Shown: positions 16,821 to 25,764 of the stretch, piece by piece
Layout: each line of letters opens with the position of its first letter
Numbering within the stretch: position 1 is the first letter of the stretch
From: JAFGHJ01 sp964525555
GTDB lineage: Bacteria; Hydrothermota; UBA3072
Length of the DNA stretch: 64,000 nt
NCBI GenBank assembly: GCA_964525555.1
Contig: CAZGHN010000001.1
Span: 372,001 to 436,000, forward strand
Direction of reading: 5' to 3'
The notes under the pieces: model-generated
Seen by the model: the letters and a program-made list of their open reading frames with translations, nothing else
The model's database searches: none
What the model was told of the DNA's origin: nothing
Position numbers and translations under genes: made by a program

Positions 16821-17683
16821 TGCGGCTGAACTTCTTTATAATCCTTAGTTTTAATACCCCAACTCATATATTCCGTATTATAAGCTATACCAACTTTACA
16901 GTCTTGATCAACCACAATTATACCGAAATCTATTTCAAACTCTTGAATAAGATCTTCTGCAGCTTCCTCAGCATTATGATCTTGCAGATAATCGTCAACT
17001 TTTCTCGCAAGCATTTCTTTTACAATTACTTCACCCTGTCCCGTTATTGTAACCGCACCCCTAGTAGAAGCATAAATTCCTCCTCCGAGTATGGGAACAT
17101 CACTAACTCTGCCAGGCAGATGAAAAATTATACCCCCCGTTGAAAGTGCAGAAGCAATACCATCAAAACCATCAATAGCAATTGCCCCAACCGTTTCGTT
17201 AGAATATTGACGTTGCAACTCCTCTATCTCTTCAGAACTGGAATTTTTCTTTTCATTAAATAACGACTGCATTTCCTCAGAAATAGGATTATAATTTTTA
17301 AACCCTATATTTCTTGCGAAGTGAGTTGCACCCTCACCTGCGAGTATTAAATGCTTAGTCTTATCCGATACTTCATAAGCTATCCGTACTGGATTCTTAA
17401 CAGTTTTTATAGAAGCCACCGCCCCAAAATTTCCATCGGAAGTAGCAACTGCCGCATCCATTTCCGCTTCTCCTAATAAATTGGGAACAGAACCCGTACC
17501 TGCATTAAAAGCTGAAGAATCTTCCATAACCATAACAGCTTTAACCGCTGCTAAAGCCGCACTCCCACCCTCTTTTAAAACCACAAAACCGGCTTCCAGG
17601 GCTTCTCCCAGAACCTTCTCTCTAATTTTCGGAGATCTTACGTGGCTACCAACTCCTCCATGAACTACCAGTAATTGTTCCAT
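16817..17683 (-). CDS. Isoaspartyl peptidase / plant-type L-asparaginase (Ntn hydrolase)
   Basis: 288 residues, a typical single-chain precursor. Enzymes of this family self-cleave before a Thr that becomes the N-terminal nucleophile and hydrolyse isoaspartyl dipeptides and asparagine. Signatures: HGG at 8-10, AGTGSVPN near 61-68, a variable linker (about 135-162), and the processing site at Thr164 in N-E-T-V-G-A-I-A-I-D, then STGG (181-184) and PILGGGIYA. No signal peptide, so it is cytoplasmic. First gene of the operon with the barrel protein, the 40-residue membrane protein and trpS. A promoter ends only seven bases before ATG 17683, so the operon message appears leaderless. Confidence 0.9.
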   Translation of the reverse strand: MEQLLVVHGGVGSHVRSPKIREKVLGEALEAGFVVLKEGGSAALAAVKAVMVMEDSSAFNAGTGSVPNLLGEAEMDAAVATSDGNFGAVASIKTVKNPVRIAYEVSDKTKHLILAGEGATHFARNIGFKNYNPISEEMQSLFNEKKNSSSEEIEELQRQYSNETVGAIAIDGFDGIASALSTGGIIFHLPGRVSDVPILGGGIYASTRGAVTITGQGEVIVKEMLARKVDDYLQDHNAEEAAEDLIQEFEIDFGIIVVDQDCKVGIAYNTEYMSWGIKTKDYKEVQPQ

Positions 17684-17690
17684 AACATTA

Positions 17691-17718
17691 ATTCTATAAA
17701 AACTATTGCATTTGTCAA
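17691..17718 (-). promoter_or_regulatory. Promoter, leaderless type, of the isoaspartyl peptidase-trpS operon
   Basis: Minus strand TTGACA (17713-17718), 16-base spacer, TAGAAT (17691-17696), seven bases to ATG. No Shine-Dalgarno sequence between. Confidence 0.6.
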
Positions 17719-17932
17719 GCTAATAACCACACACCACCCCCATCCCAAGCTATTAGCTGTTCGCCTTTGGCTCTTTGCTTTAAATTCTACATGAAGCATT
17801 TAAAAATTAAGATTAAAAAAATACAACGGTTTTTATTTTTTAAGCTAATTCCCGTATAAAAATAAAATTGGGTTTTTCTCAAATATTTTCCAATTTATAT
17901 AGTGTTTTTATAAAAAAACATAATTTTTTACC

Positions 17933-17960
17933 TTGACATTATATTTTTTTTCAACATAAT
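17933..17960 (+). promoter_or_regulatory. Promoter of the tail-fibre-like protein / C25 peptidase operon
   Basis: TTGACA (17933-17938), 16-base spacer, CATAAT (17955-17960). The transcript would carry a leader of about 150 bases. The rest of the gap 17684-18116 is AT-rich, with short T and A runs and no gene. Confidence 0.5.
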
Positions 17961-17975
17961 AATAATGTATACTAT

Positions 17976-18045
17976 GGTCAGATATACAATAAGCAGCAAT
18001 TTAACCTGTAAACTTTTATTATTTGATAAAATGTTCTATCTGACC
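17976..18045 (+). repeat. Inverted repeat in the 5' leader (GGTCAGATA / TATCTGACC)
   Basis: A perfect nine-base arm pair, 17976-17984 and 18037-18045. Each arm is followed by a TATACAATAA-like string, so the region also has a direct repeat. It lies in the leader between promoter and ribosome site and could be an RNA stem or a site for a dimeric regulator. Confidence 0.5.
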
Positions 18046-18116
18046 TATACAATAAATCTACCCTATTATTTACTATCAAAAACAAATTCATACTCAAACC
18101 AAAAAGGAGGCGAAGT

Positions 18117-18755
18117 ATGAAAAAAATAAGTATTGTAGTACTAGTAGCGTTGTTAGTTAGTATGGTCACCTATGGATATGATCCCGGAAATTGGGAAGAC
18201 AGTGGGGATTTACCTGAAACCTGGACATCCGATGCAGTAGGAATCGGTACTGACAGCCCGGATGAAATGCTTCATGTAAAAGCTACATTTGCTAAGCTTT
18301 ATCTGGAATCCACTCAAAGCCCAGGTTCAGATTGGAAAATCTATGCAAAGGGATCTGATGGAAGTTTAAGAATCATGGATTATCCTAATGGATCGCGCCT
18401 CATGATCGATAATGCCGGCAACGTAGGCATCGGAACGACGAGTCCCCAATCCGAACTCTCAGTAGACGGAGAAATAACCACTAAAAAAATCACGGTCACA
18501 TTGGACGGGTGGTCTGACTTTGTTTTCACGGATAACTACCAGTTAATGCCCCTTGATGAACTCGCACACTATATCAATGTCAATAAAGGTCTCCCCGGTA
18601 TTCCTACGGAAAAAGAAGTATTGGATAAAGGTATAGAACTGGGTAAGATGCAGGCAAAGCTTTTGGAAAAAGTCGAAGAATTAACGCTTTATATGATTGA
18701 GCTAAAGAAAGAAAATGAAGAGCTGAAGAGACGAATTTCCGTATTAGAGAAATAA
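18117..18755 (+). CDS. Secreted tail-fibre-like protein with VGIGT-SP motifs and C-terminal coiled coil
   Basis: 212 residues with a strong AAGGAGG site. Signal peptide at about 1-20. Two VGIGT-[DT]-SP motifs (about residues 41 and 101), the second as GNVGIGTTSPQSELSVDGEI, as in phage-tail and S74-peptidase-type surface proteins. The C-terminal part (FVFTDNYQLMPLDELAHYINVNKGLPGIPTEKEV followed by LLEKVEELTLYMIELKKENEELKRR) is the coiled-coil trimerisation tail widespread in Bacteroidota surface proteins. It probably forms a trimeric fibre outside the cell. It is co-transcribed with the C25 peptidase 20 bases downstream, which may use or process it. No phage genes are nearby, so this is a host surface protein rather than a tail fibre. 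Confidence 0.8.
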   Translation: MKKISIVVLVALLVSMVTYGYDPGNWEDSGDLPETWTSDAVGIGTDSPDEMLHVKATFAKLYLESTQSPGSDWKIYAKGSDGSLRIMDYPNGSRLMIDNAGNVGIGTTSPQSELSVDGEITTKKITVTLDGWSDFVFTDNYQLMPLDELAHYINVNKGLPGIPTEKEVLDKGIELGKMQAKLLEKVEELTLYMIELKKENEELKRRISVLEK

Positions 18756-18775
18756 CTAAGATCAGGAGGAAAACT

Positions 18776-21562
18776 ATGCAAAAAAAACCAAAGTTGATTC
18801 ACTTCGTAAGAAAGCCTTCTATTTACACTGTTATCTGTTTTTTCTTTATTGCGGTAACTCCCTTTACAGTATTGGGACAAGTCATCCATTCGGTCAGTTT
18901 CGAGCGCTCCGATATAGTATTAACCAAGGAAATCGCAGAAAACGGTATAACTTATGGTAGGGTATCCATTTCTGGTTTAACGCAAACCGATGAAGTCGGT
19001 AAACCCAGCTTACCAGTGAAATACGTCAGGCTCATTGTGCCATCTGAACAAAGTGTCGAAACAATAGTTCTTGGAGAAATCAAAATGGAAAGGATTACTC
19101 TACCTTATCCAATATTTCCAGTCCAAGAACCCATACCTATCTGCATTGACTGTCCAAAACCGGCTTTTGTAGAACCTGACCCCACTGTTTATGAATCAGA
19201 TAAGCCTTACCCTTCAGAGATCGTTAAGATAGTTCACGATGGTTATTTTGACGGCAGTAATCACATCGTAACTGTAGCTGTTTATCCGATTCAGTATCAA
19301 CCTGCTTCGGGTGTTTTGATATTTTTCTCTTATGTAGATTTTGAAATTAGAATGAAAGGGAGTAGTACAAGAGCAATTCGCGTAGAAAGCAGAAACGCAA
19401 AAAACCAGGAGATATACAACTCCATTTTAAAAACAACCATTGATAACCCGCATGACCTGCTCATGTATCAGATAACACCAACATTAATAGAGACAACCCC
19501 GGGGGAAAAAGTAAAACTAAGAGACAACGTTCCCACTTATGAATATATTATCATCACGAGCGATTCCCTAAAACCATACTTCGATGATTTTGTTTCCTGG
19601 AAAATAAGAAAAGGTCTGGATGTAGGTGTGGTAACAGTTGAAGAGATAACAACTAACTACCCCGACGGCGATGAGATCTCCGGTATAAATGATGAGGCGG
19701 GAAGTGTGCGCCAATATCTCTGCGATGCATACCAGGACGGTACAGTATATGCCCTTCTTGCAGGTGATCATACGATTATGCCAGTTAGATATGGCTGGAG
19801 CCAAAAGAACAGCACACAGCCACACAGTATAATTCCTGCAGAGCTCTATTTTGCAGATTTTACAGGTGATTGGAATGTTGATAACGATATGTGCTGGGGT
19901 GAACGAATTGGGGATAGCGTTGACTACAGCCCTGAGATTTTCGTTGGAAGGCTCCCATGCGTTGATGGAGACGATATAATTAACTGGACCGAAAAAGTCT
20001 TACAATACGAACAGAATCCGGGAAATGGCAATAGAGATTATCTCACTAGTTCATTCTTGGTACGGTGTCCCGGTCTTTTCTCACAATTAAAAATTACTGA
20101 AATTATACAGCATATTCCTTCTGCTTTTGACACAACAGTCTGGAGGCAAAATTATACTATACACAAAGGTTCAGAAGTCGTAACGGAAATGAATAATCAC
20201 GGCTTAATACAATGGATGGTTCATGGAGCTCCTAACAGTATTAAGGTTCATGATACTGTTACTGTTAATAAATTTGTATGGACAACCGATACCAGTCGTT
20301 ACTTTAACGGCTCCAGTGATGAGGAAGGAGATGGTTTAGACAATATGACAAATACAGACTACTACTCCATTGTATACACAGGAGCCTGTGACGTTGCCGC
20401 CTTTGATGATTATCTTCAAGAAGACTACCCTGGAAGATGCATGGCCGAGGGTTGGTTATGCTTCGAATCTATATGTGGCCCTGCTTTTTTGGCTAACTCC
20501 CGTTGGGGGTGGGCACCCATGTCAGGAGACTTATTAATGGGATTTTACGATTTGCTCACTCTGGGTACAGATAGCACGGACATCCACGGATCTTACCTCC
20601 ACCTTGGAGTATCGGAACTTATATCAAAGTTGAATTATATCGGTAGTAGCAAATATGATCATTATCTATCTTACTCTCACAACTTGTATGGATGCCCGGA
20701 GACTCAAATATGGACAGAAGACCCTTCAGAATTTACAAGTGTTTCTATCGCCGATAGCGGAACAAATATCATTGTAAATGCCGGTGTCAGCGGATGCGAT
20801 ATTTGTGTTTGTAGTATAGATAACGGCGAAACCTACCATATGGTAGCTTACAATACTTCAAGTTATATCTTTACAACTTCCGAGCGGCCAGTTTACGTAA
20901 CAATCACCAAACCCAACTACATCCCGTATATGATTTTACTGCCGATAGACCTGGTGCTTCAAAATATAACAGTCGGGATAGACAGTACAAAGGATTACGT
21001 GGCTTACAATTCAATCACAGCAGCGGGCGATACAACATATTTCATCATTGAAGGAAACGGTTCAACTGGTGGTAACGTTACAATGCAGACAGGAAATCAT
21101 ATTTCATTACTGCCGGGTTTTGAAACACAAACAGGGTGTTCTTTTCAGGCCTATATTAATAATCCAGTTCTATCAGATGAGCATATTACAGATCCCTTGG
21201 ATATTAAATATAAACCCGATAGTAGCAGCAAAGGGGGAGAAATCGCAGAAGGAAATTCCAAAGAAACAAAAGAATCTATACCAAAAGTCTTCAGTTGTGC
21301 GCAGAACTACCCCAACCCCTTCACACTTAGCGCAACCATCAAATACGGGCTACCGAAAGATGCTAATGTAAGCCTAGAAATTTACAACTTAGCCGGACAG
21401 AAAGTAAAAACCCTAGTTAACGTACGGCAATCAGCTGGATTTAAATCGGTTAAGTGGGACGGGAAAAACAGCGCAGGTACGCAAGTACCCCAGGGGGTAT
21501 ATTTCTCCGTTTTCAAGGCGGCTGATTTTGAGAAGCATCACAAGATGATATTACTAAAGTAG
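18776..21562 (+). CDS. C25 (gingipain-type) cysteine peptidase with type IX sorting domain
   Basis: 928 residues. Signal segment at about 16-35; pro-region (about 37-250) with a gingipain-propeptide-like pattern (GKPSLPVKYVRLIVPS); C25 catalytic domain (about 253-600) beginning YEYIIITSDSLKPYFDDFVSWK. The catalytic pair is visible as His483 in QWMVHGAPN and Cys538 in VYTGACDV. After an Ig-like/beta region comes a C-terminal type A sorting domain (about 845-928) with AQNYPNPF, IYNLAGQKV, WDGKNSAG and VPQGVYF. The protein should pass the outer membrane by type IX secretion and act as a surface or secreted protease. Second gene of the operon with the fibre-like protein, followed by a strong terminator. 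Confidence 0.92.
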   Translation: MQKKPKLIHFVRKPSIYTVICFFFIAVTPFTVLGQVIHSVSFERSDIVLTKEIAENGITYGRVSISGLTQTDEVGKPSLPVKYVRLIVPSEQSVETIVLGEIKMERITLPYPIFPVQEPIPICIDCPKPAFVEPDPTVYESDKPYPSEIVKIVHDGYFDGSNHIVTVAVYPIQYQPASGVLIFFSYVDFEIRMKGSSTRAIRVESRNAKNQEIYNSILKTTIDNPHDLLMYQITPTLIETTPGEKVKLRDNVPTYEYIIITSDSLKPYFDDFVSWKIRKGLDVGVVTVEEITTNYPDGDEISGINDEAGSVRQYLCDAYQDGTVYALLAGDHTIMPVRYGWSQKNSTQPHSIIPAELYFADFTGDWNVDNDMCWGERIGDSVDYSPEIFVGRLPCVDGDDIINWTEKVLQYEQNPGNGNRDYLTSSFLVRCPGLFSQLKITEIIQHIPSAFDTTVWRQNYTIHKGSEVVTEMNNHGLIQWMVHGAPNSIKVHDTVTVNKFVWTTDTSRYFNGSSDEEGDGLDNMTNTDYYSIVYTGACDVAAFDDYLQEDYPGRCMAEGWLCFESICGPAFLANSRWGWAPMSGDLLMGFYDLLTLGTDSTDIHGSYLHLGVSELISKLNYIGSSKYDHYLSYSHNLYGCPETQIWTEDPSEFTSVSIADSGTNIIVNAGVSGCDICVCSIDNGETYHMVAYNTSSYIFTTSERPVYVTITKPNYIPYMILLPIDLVLQNITVGIDSTKDYVAYNSITAAGDTTYFIIEGNGSTGGNVTMQTGNHISLLPGFETQTGCSFQAYINNPVLSDEHITDPLDIKYKPDSSSKGGEIAEGNSKETKESIPKVFSCAQNYPNPFTLSATIKYGLPKDANVSLEIYNLAGQKVKTLVNVRQSAGFKSVKWDGKNSAGTQVPQGVYFSVFKAADFEKHHKMILLK

Positions 21563-21581
21563 AGAGTAGTTATTAGTTAAT

Positions 21582-21626
21582 AATCGGCTCGGGACGTCTT
21601 AATTAAAATCCCGAGCCGATTTTATT
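21582..21626 (+). terminator. Rho-independent terminator after the C25 peptidase
   Basis: A perfect 13-base stem AATCGGCTCGGGA / TCCCGAGCCGATT (21582-21594 and 21609-21621), with a T-rich 3' side. Confidence 0.85.
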
Positions 21627-21673
21627 AGGCCAATCAAATCACTTGAGTTTCAAAAAAATATATATAAAATTCC

Positions 21674-21701
21674 TTGAAACTTTATTAAATTAAATTATTA
21701 T
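21674..21701 (+). promoter_or_regulatory. Promoter of the phosphodiesterase gene
   Basis: TTGAAA (21674-21679), 16-base spacer, TATTAT (21696-21701), then GGAGGG before ATG 21721. Confidence 0.5.
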
Positions 21702-21720
21702 ATTATTAACGGAGGGAATT

Positions 21721-22206
21721 ATGAAAATAGGAGTAATTTCGGACACGCATGACCATCTTGAAAACATAAAAAAAGCAATAAATATCTTAAAAGAAAGAGG
21801 AATAACAAACCTTATACACTTAGGAGATTACTGTTCTCCTTTCTCCTTACCTTTACTTAAAATGGAAAAAGTTTATGCTATCTTCGGCAACAACGATGGA
21901 GACAGACTATTCCTGCAGAAAAAAGCAAACGAGTGCGGCTTTGTAATCGACAGAGCACCAAAAGCCCTAACAATCGAAGGAAAAAAAATCGCAATAATGC
22001 ACGAACCATACCAACTGGAAGCGTTTAGAAAGAGCGGTATATATGACATCATCCTGCATGGACATACTCATGAAAACTATATTAAAGAAGACCCACTCAC
22101 AGTTAATCCCGGAGAGTTATGCGGATACCTTTCCGGAAAAGGCACTTTCGCAATAATTGACCTCGAAAAACTCACATGTAAAATAATTGATCTAACAAAA
22201 AAGTAG
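21721..22206 (+). CDS. YfcE/MJ0936-type metallophosphodiesterase
   Basis: 161 residues, the usual size of this calcineurin-like family of two-metal phosphodiesterases. Metal-ligand motifs in order: ISDTHD (residues 6-11), LGDYCSP (38-44), GNNDGD (60-65), MHEP (about 93-96; the family usually has H-G-H or H-G) and LHGHTHE (105-111). No signal peptide. Family members hydrolyse bis-p-nitrophenyl phosphate in vitro and their natural substrate is often unknown; cyclic nucleotides have been suggested for some. Here a CHASE2 adenylate cyclase is encoded 27 kb away, but nothing links the two. Monocistronic, GGAGGG site, and a repeat-filled gap follows. Confidence 0.85.
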   Translation: MKIGVISDTHDHLENIKKAINILKERGITNLIHLGDYCSPFSLPLLKMEKVYAIFGNNDGDRLFLQKKANECGFVIDRAPKALTIEGKKIAIMHEPYQLEAFRKSGIYDIILHGHTHENYIKEDPLTVNPGELCGYLSGKGTFAIIDLEKLTCKIIDLTKK

Positions 22207-22323
22207 ATTAGTTAATTAGTCGATTGGTTAATGGGTAATAAGAACTGTCAGAACCTAAGTTGAATATATAAATAGAGAAGTTGTTAAATTGCTACTCATT
22301 TACTTATTTACTCAGTAATTGAG
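22207..22323. repeat. Intergenic word repeat (TTAGTTAATTAG / GTTGAAT words)
   Basis: Words TTAGTTAATTAGTCGATTGG, CTAAGTTGAATA and TTACTTATTTACTCAGTAA, matching blocks at 781, 11098 and 36470. It separates two convergent genes and no T-run terminator is seen. Confidence 0.6.
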
Positions 22324-22632
22324 TTACTCCTCTGCAATTTCAACTCTACTTAAATAACTCCTTAAATCTTCAATCCCTTTTTTAATAGCTGCAACGTTTT
22401 TTTCTTTTCCAGCTATTTCAATAGATTTACCTATCTCGGAAATTCCGTCGAATCCATAGCCCGCACCTGAACCTTTCATACTGTGACCTAACCTTTCTAT
22501 CTGTTCAAAATCCTGTACCTCGAGACATGATTCCATAGTATCTATATCCTTTTCCCTGTTACTAAGAAAACCGGGAATAAGGTCAGCTATCTCGGGATCG
22601 ACTTTTACAACAATTTTTTCATCATTATTCAT
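22324..22632 (-). CDS. Hpt (histidine phosphotransfer) domain protein
   Basis: 102 residues from ATG 22632, set by GGAGG at 22637-22641; an ATG 36 bases upstream inside the kinase gene has no such site. It is an all-helical single-domain Hpt protein. The phosphorylated residue is His50 in LGHSMKGSGAGYGFDGI, and helix 2 continues with IGKSIEIAGKEKN. It receives phosphate from response-regulator domains and passes it on. It lies 13 bases downstream of a hybrid kinase with two receiver domains, so the pair forms a His-Asp-His phosphorelay. The final response regulator is not in this window. Confidence 0.9.
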   Translation of the reverse strand: MNNDEKIVVKVDPEIADLIPGFLSNREKDIDTMESCLEVQDFEQIERLGHSMKGSGAGYGFDGISEIGKSIEIAGKEKNVAAIKKGIEDLRSYLSRVEIAEE

Positions 22633-22645
22633 AAAACCTCCATAA

Positions 22646-25576
22646 TTATAAACCCAATTTCTCCGCAAATCCTCTTAAAACTTTCAGCAGCGTATCCATT
22701 TTAACTGGTTTCGCAACGTGAGTATTGCATCCGGCATCAAGACATTTCTCAGCATCACCCTTTAAAGCAAACGCAGTAAGGGCAATAACAGGAGTCTCCT
22801 CGGCACCAACTCTTTTCTCCCACGCCCTAATTTTCCTCGTAGCCGTATAACCATCCATAACAGGCATTTGCATATCCATTAAAACCAAATCATAAACATT
22901 CTTCTTAAATTTTTCGAAGGCAATCTTACCATCTTCAGCTATATCTATTTCGACAGAAGAACTTTTTAAGAAAGCTTTTATTAGCAACCTATTATCCTCA
23001 GTATCTTCGACCAGCAAAATTTTCATAGCAGGAATATCGCTTGCCTTAATTCTTTTTACCTCATCTTTATGTCTCTTTGCTTTCCATAAACCAAGGGTTG
23101 TCAAAATTGCATTTTTCAACTCATCTCTCTTAATCGGTTTAACTAGATAGCAACTTATACCCAATTTATCTATAAGCGTTAAATCAGAGGTACGATAATC
23201 AGAAGTCAACATCATAACAGTCGTAGTTTCTTCACTTCTTTCGTCTTCCCTTATAAGTTCTGCTACTGCGAATCCATCCACTGAAGGCATTCTGCGATCA
23301 AGTAAAATGAGCCTAAAGTGCTTACCTTCCTTTCTGGCTTTTTTAAATATAGAAATCGCCTCTTCTCCTCCTGAAGCTTCTACTACTTCAGCATCCCAGA
23401 CCGTAAGAATTTCCTTAAGTATTAACCTATTCGTTGCATTATCATCTACGACAAGAACGGAAATACCTCTAACATCGACTTCCTCCGGTTGAATGAAAGT
23501 ACGAGTTTTTTTCTCCCTTTGTGCTTCAAATTCTACTTTAAAGAAAAATTCACTTCCTTTTCCTTCTTCGCTTTCAACCCACATCTCTCCACCCATTAAC
23601 TCTACAAGACGTTTGGAAATACTCAAACCCAGACCTGTCCCACCGAATTTCCTTGTCGTAGTAGAATCGGCCTGTCTGAAGCTATCAAATATAGTTTCCT
23701 GTTTTTCCTTAGGAATTCCTACACCTGTATCTTTTACAGAAAACAACAAACAAATACTATTTTCTGACTTGTTTTTACACTGAATTACTTTTTCTTCTGC
23801 CAATTGAACATCTAATATTACCTCTCCCTCGTCAGTAAATTTAATAGAATTTCCAATCAAATTGACCAAAATCTGGCGCATACGGTAGGAGTCACCTATA
23901 AGACTAACGGGAACATTAGGAGAAATATGATTTACAAGTTCAACCCCTTTCTTATGTGCTCTAATAGCCATGATATCACAGACCTTCTCGATTAATCCAT
24001 CAAGTTCGAATTCACTCTTTTCTATTTGGACATCTCCACATTCTATCTTAGAAATATCGAGAACATCATTAATTATTGCAAGTAGTGACTCTCCGGCCTC
24101 CCTCAAAACTTTAAGATAATTATGTTGCTCTTTAGAAAGAACCGTTTCCTCCAAAATTTCACACATTCCTATTATGGCGTTAAGAGGCGTACGAATTTCA
24201 TGACTCATTATAGCTAAAAAAGTAGTCTTTGCATAAGAAGCCTTTTGAGCAACTTTTCTCGCTTCAATAAGCTCAATCTCTTTATTTTTAATCTCAGTAA
24301 CATCCCTTGAAATGCCAAAAGTGCCTATTATTTTTCCATCCTTATCATACCAGGGCATCTTGTTTGTTAGAACCCAGGTAATTTTCCCATCGGGATGGGT
24401 TTCTTTTTCTATCTTATTCAATACCGGTTCACCTGTCTTCATGATTTCCATTTCGTCACGATAAGCTTCTTCTGCATGTTCTTTTGTAAAATAATCGAAA
24501 TCTGTTTTGCCCAGCACTTCTTCCCTCGTAAGATTAACTCTGTCTGCCTTGGCTTTACTTATCTCAATAAAACGTGATTTTTTGTCTTTAAAATAAATAT
24601 GATCGGGTATATTATTCAGTAAAGAAGTAAGCAAATTACTTTTGAAAACAACTTCCTTGCCTAAATCATCTAATTTTTCCTGCAACTTTTCTTCTAATTT
24701 TTTTCTTTCAGTAATATCTCTTGAGATACCTAAAATTCCAATTATATTTCCTTCTTTGTCATACCTCGGCACTTTAGTAGTAGAAACCCAGGTAACCCTT
24801 CCATCGGGATGAGTTTCCTTTTCAATCTTGTTCAATATCGGATTACCGGTATTTATAATTCTTTTTTCATCCCTGTAAGCAGCCTCGGCATGCTCTTTTG
24901 CAAAATAATCATAATCTGTCTTGCCATTAAGCTTATTTGCATTTTTGACTCCGAACTGCTCAGCGACAGACTTACTTGCCAGGATAAAACGGCTTTTTTT
25001 ATCCTTAAAATATATATGATCGGGTATGTTATTGAGCAAATCTTCAAGTAAAGACTCATGATAAATCAACGCCTGTTCCAATTTTTTTTTGTCGGTTATA
25101 TCGCGGGTAATACCGAACACTCCTATAGTCTTACCTTTCCCGTCTGTCAACAAAGACTTAGTAGTCAACAAATAAATTTCATCCCCTTTAGAATTTTTGG
25201 ATACTTCTTCCCTGTCCTTAATCGATTTCCCCGTCTTCATTACCTTCAAATCGTCTTTTCGTGCAGCTTTTGCTAATTCTTCTGGATAAAAATCAAAATC
25301 GGTTTTTCCTCTAATTTCTTCCTCGCTACCCACTGGGGGAGCTCCTTCTTGCTCTAAATAATACTTACTCACTCGAATAAGGCGCCCTTCTTTATCCTTG
25401 AAATAAACCGAAATAGGTATATTTTCCATAAAACTATCGAAGAGAGCCTCATCCTGAAGCAATCTTTTCTCTTTTTCTTTATTTTTACTCTGGGATTTTT
25501 CAAGTTTAGCAATTTTCTTGCGTAACTTTTCTAACTCTTTGATCAATTGTTTCTTAGTTTTTTTATTATCTTCCAT
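22646..25576 (-). CDS. Hybrid sensor histidine kinase: PAS-PAS-PAS-HisKA-HATPase-REC-REC
   Basis: 976 residues, cytoplasmic (no membrane span). Order: N-terminal coiled coil (about 1-40), three PAS/PAC modules (about 45-165, 172-295, 312-435), HisKA with phospho-acceptor His459 in FLAIMSHEIRTPLNAIIGM, HATPase with GNSIKFTDEGEV, DTGVGIP and FGGTGLGLSISKRLV, then two receiver domains with phospho-Asp in LILLDRRMPSVDG and LVLMDMQMPVMDGYTA. PAS2 and PAS3 are near-duplicates (both have NNIPDHIYFKDKKSRFI and KIEKETHPDG). The soluble PAS triplet suggests sensing of an internal cue (redox, small ligand). The Hpt gene follows in the same operon. No haem or flavin signature could be picked out. Confidence 0.93.
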   Translation of the reverse strand: MEDNKKTKKQLIKELEKLRKKIAKLEKSQSKNKEKEKRLLQDEALFDSFMENIPISVYFKDKEGRLIRVSKYYLEQEGAPPVGSEEEIRGKTDFDFYPEELAKAARKDDLKVMKTGKSIKDREEVSKNSKGDEIYLLTTKSLLTDGKGKTIGVFGITRDITDKKKLEQALIYHESLLEDLLNNIPDHIYFKDKKSRFILASKSVAEQFGVKNANKLNGKTDYDYFAKEHAEAAYRDEKRIINTGNPILNKIEKETHPDGRVTWVSTTKVPRYDKEGNIIGILGISRDITERKKLEEKLQEKLDDLGKEVVFKSNLLTSLLNNIPDHIYFKDKKSRFIEISKAKADRVNLTREEVLGKTDFDYFTKEHAEEAYRDEMEIMKTGEPVLNKIEKETHPDGKITWVLTNKMPWYDKDGKIIGTFGISRDVTEIKNKEIELIEARKVAQKASYAKTTFLAIMSHEIRTPLNAIIGMCEILEETVLSKEQHNYLKVLREAGESLLAIINDVLDISKIECGDVQIEKSEFELDGLIEKVCDIMAIRAHKKGVELVNHISPNVPVSLIGDSYRMRQILVNLIGNSIKFTDEGEVILDVQLAEEKVIQCKNKSENSICLLFSVKDTGVGIPKEKQETIFDSFRQADSTTTRKFGGTGLGLSISKRLVELMGGEMWVESEEGKGSEFFFKVEFEAQREKKTRTFIQPEEVDVRGISVLVVDDNATNRLILKEILTVWDAEVVEASGGEEAISIFKKARKEGKHFRLILLDRRMPSVDGFAVAELIREDERSEETTTVMMLTSDYRTSDLTLIDKLGISCYLVKPIKRDELKNAILTTLGLWKAKRHKDEVKRIKASDIPAMKILLVEDTEDNRLLIKAFLKSSSVEIDIAEDGKIAFEKFKKNVYDLVLMDMQMPVMDGYTATRKIRAWEKRVGAEETPVIALTAFALKGDAEKCLDAGCNTHVAKPVKMDTLLKVLRGFAEKLGL

Positions 25577-25764
25577 AAAAAATCAAAATAATTGTAAATT
25601 AACTATTAAAAATATACATAAAAATTACCGAAAAAATCAAAAAAGTAAAGGGTAGAATTGCAATTTCTAAAATATAGAAAAAGAAATACTATTAGGTTTA
25701 CCTTTTACACTTAAGCGACAAAAAATCCCACATATACAACTTTCTTTTCAATATATCTAAGAAT

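Noticed and set aside
18117..18755. Phage tail fibre / prophage
   Set aside because: VGIGTTSP motifs occur in host surface proteins of this group; signal peptide present and no other phage genes.
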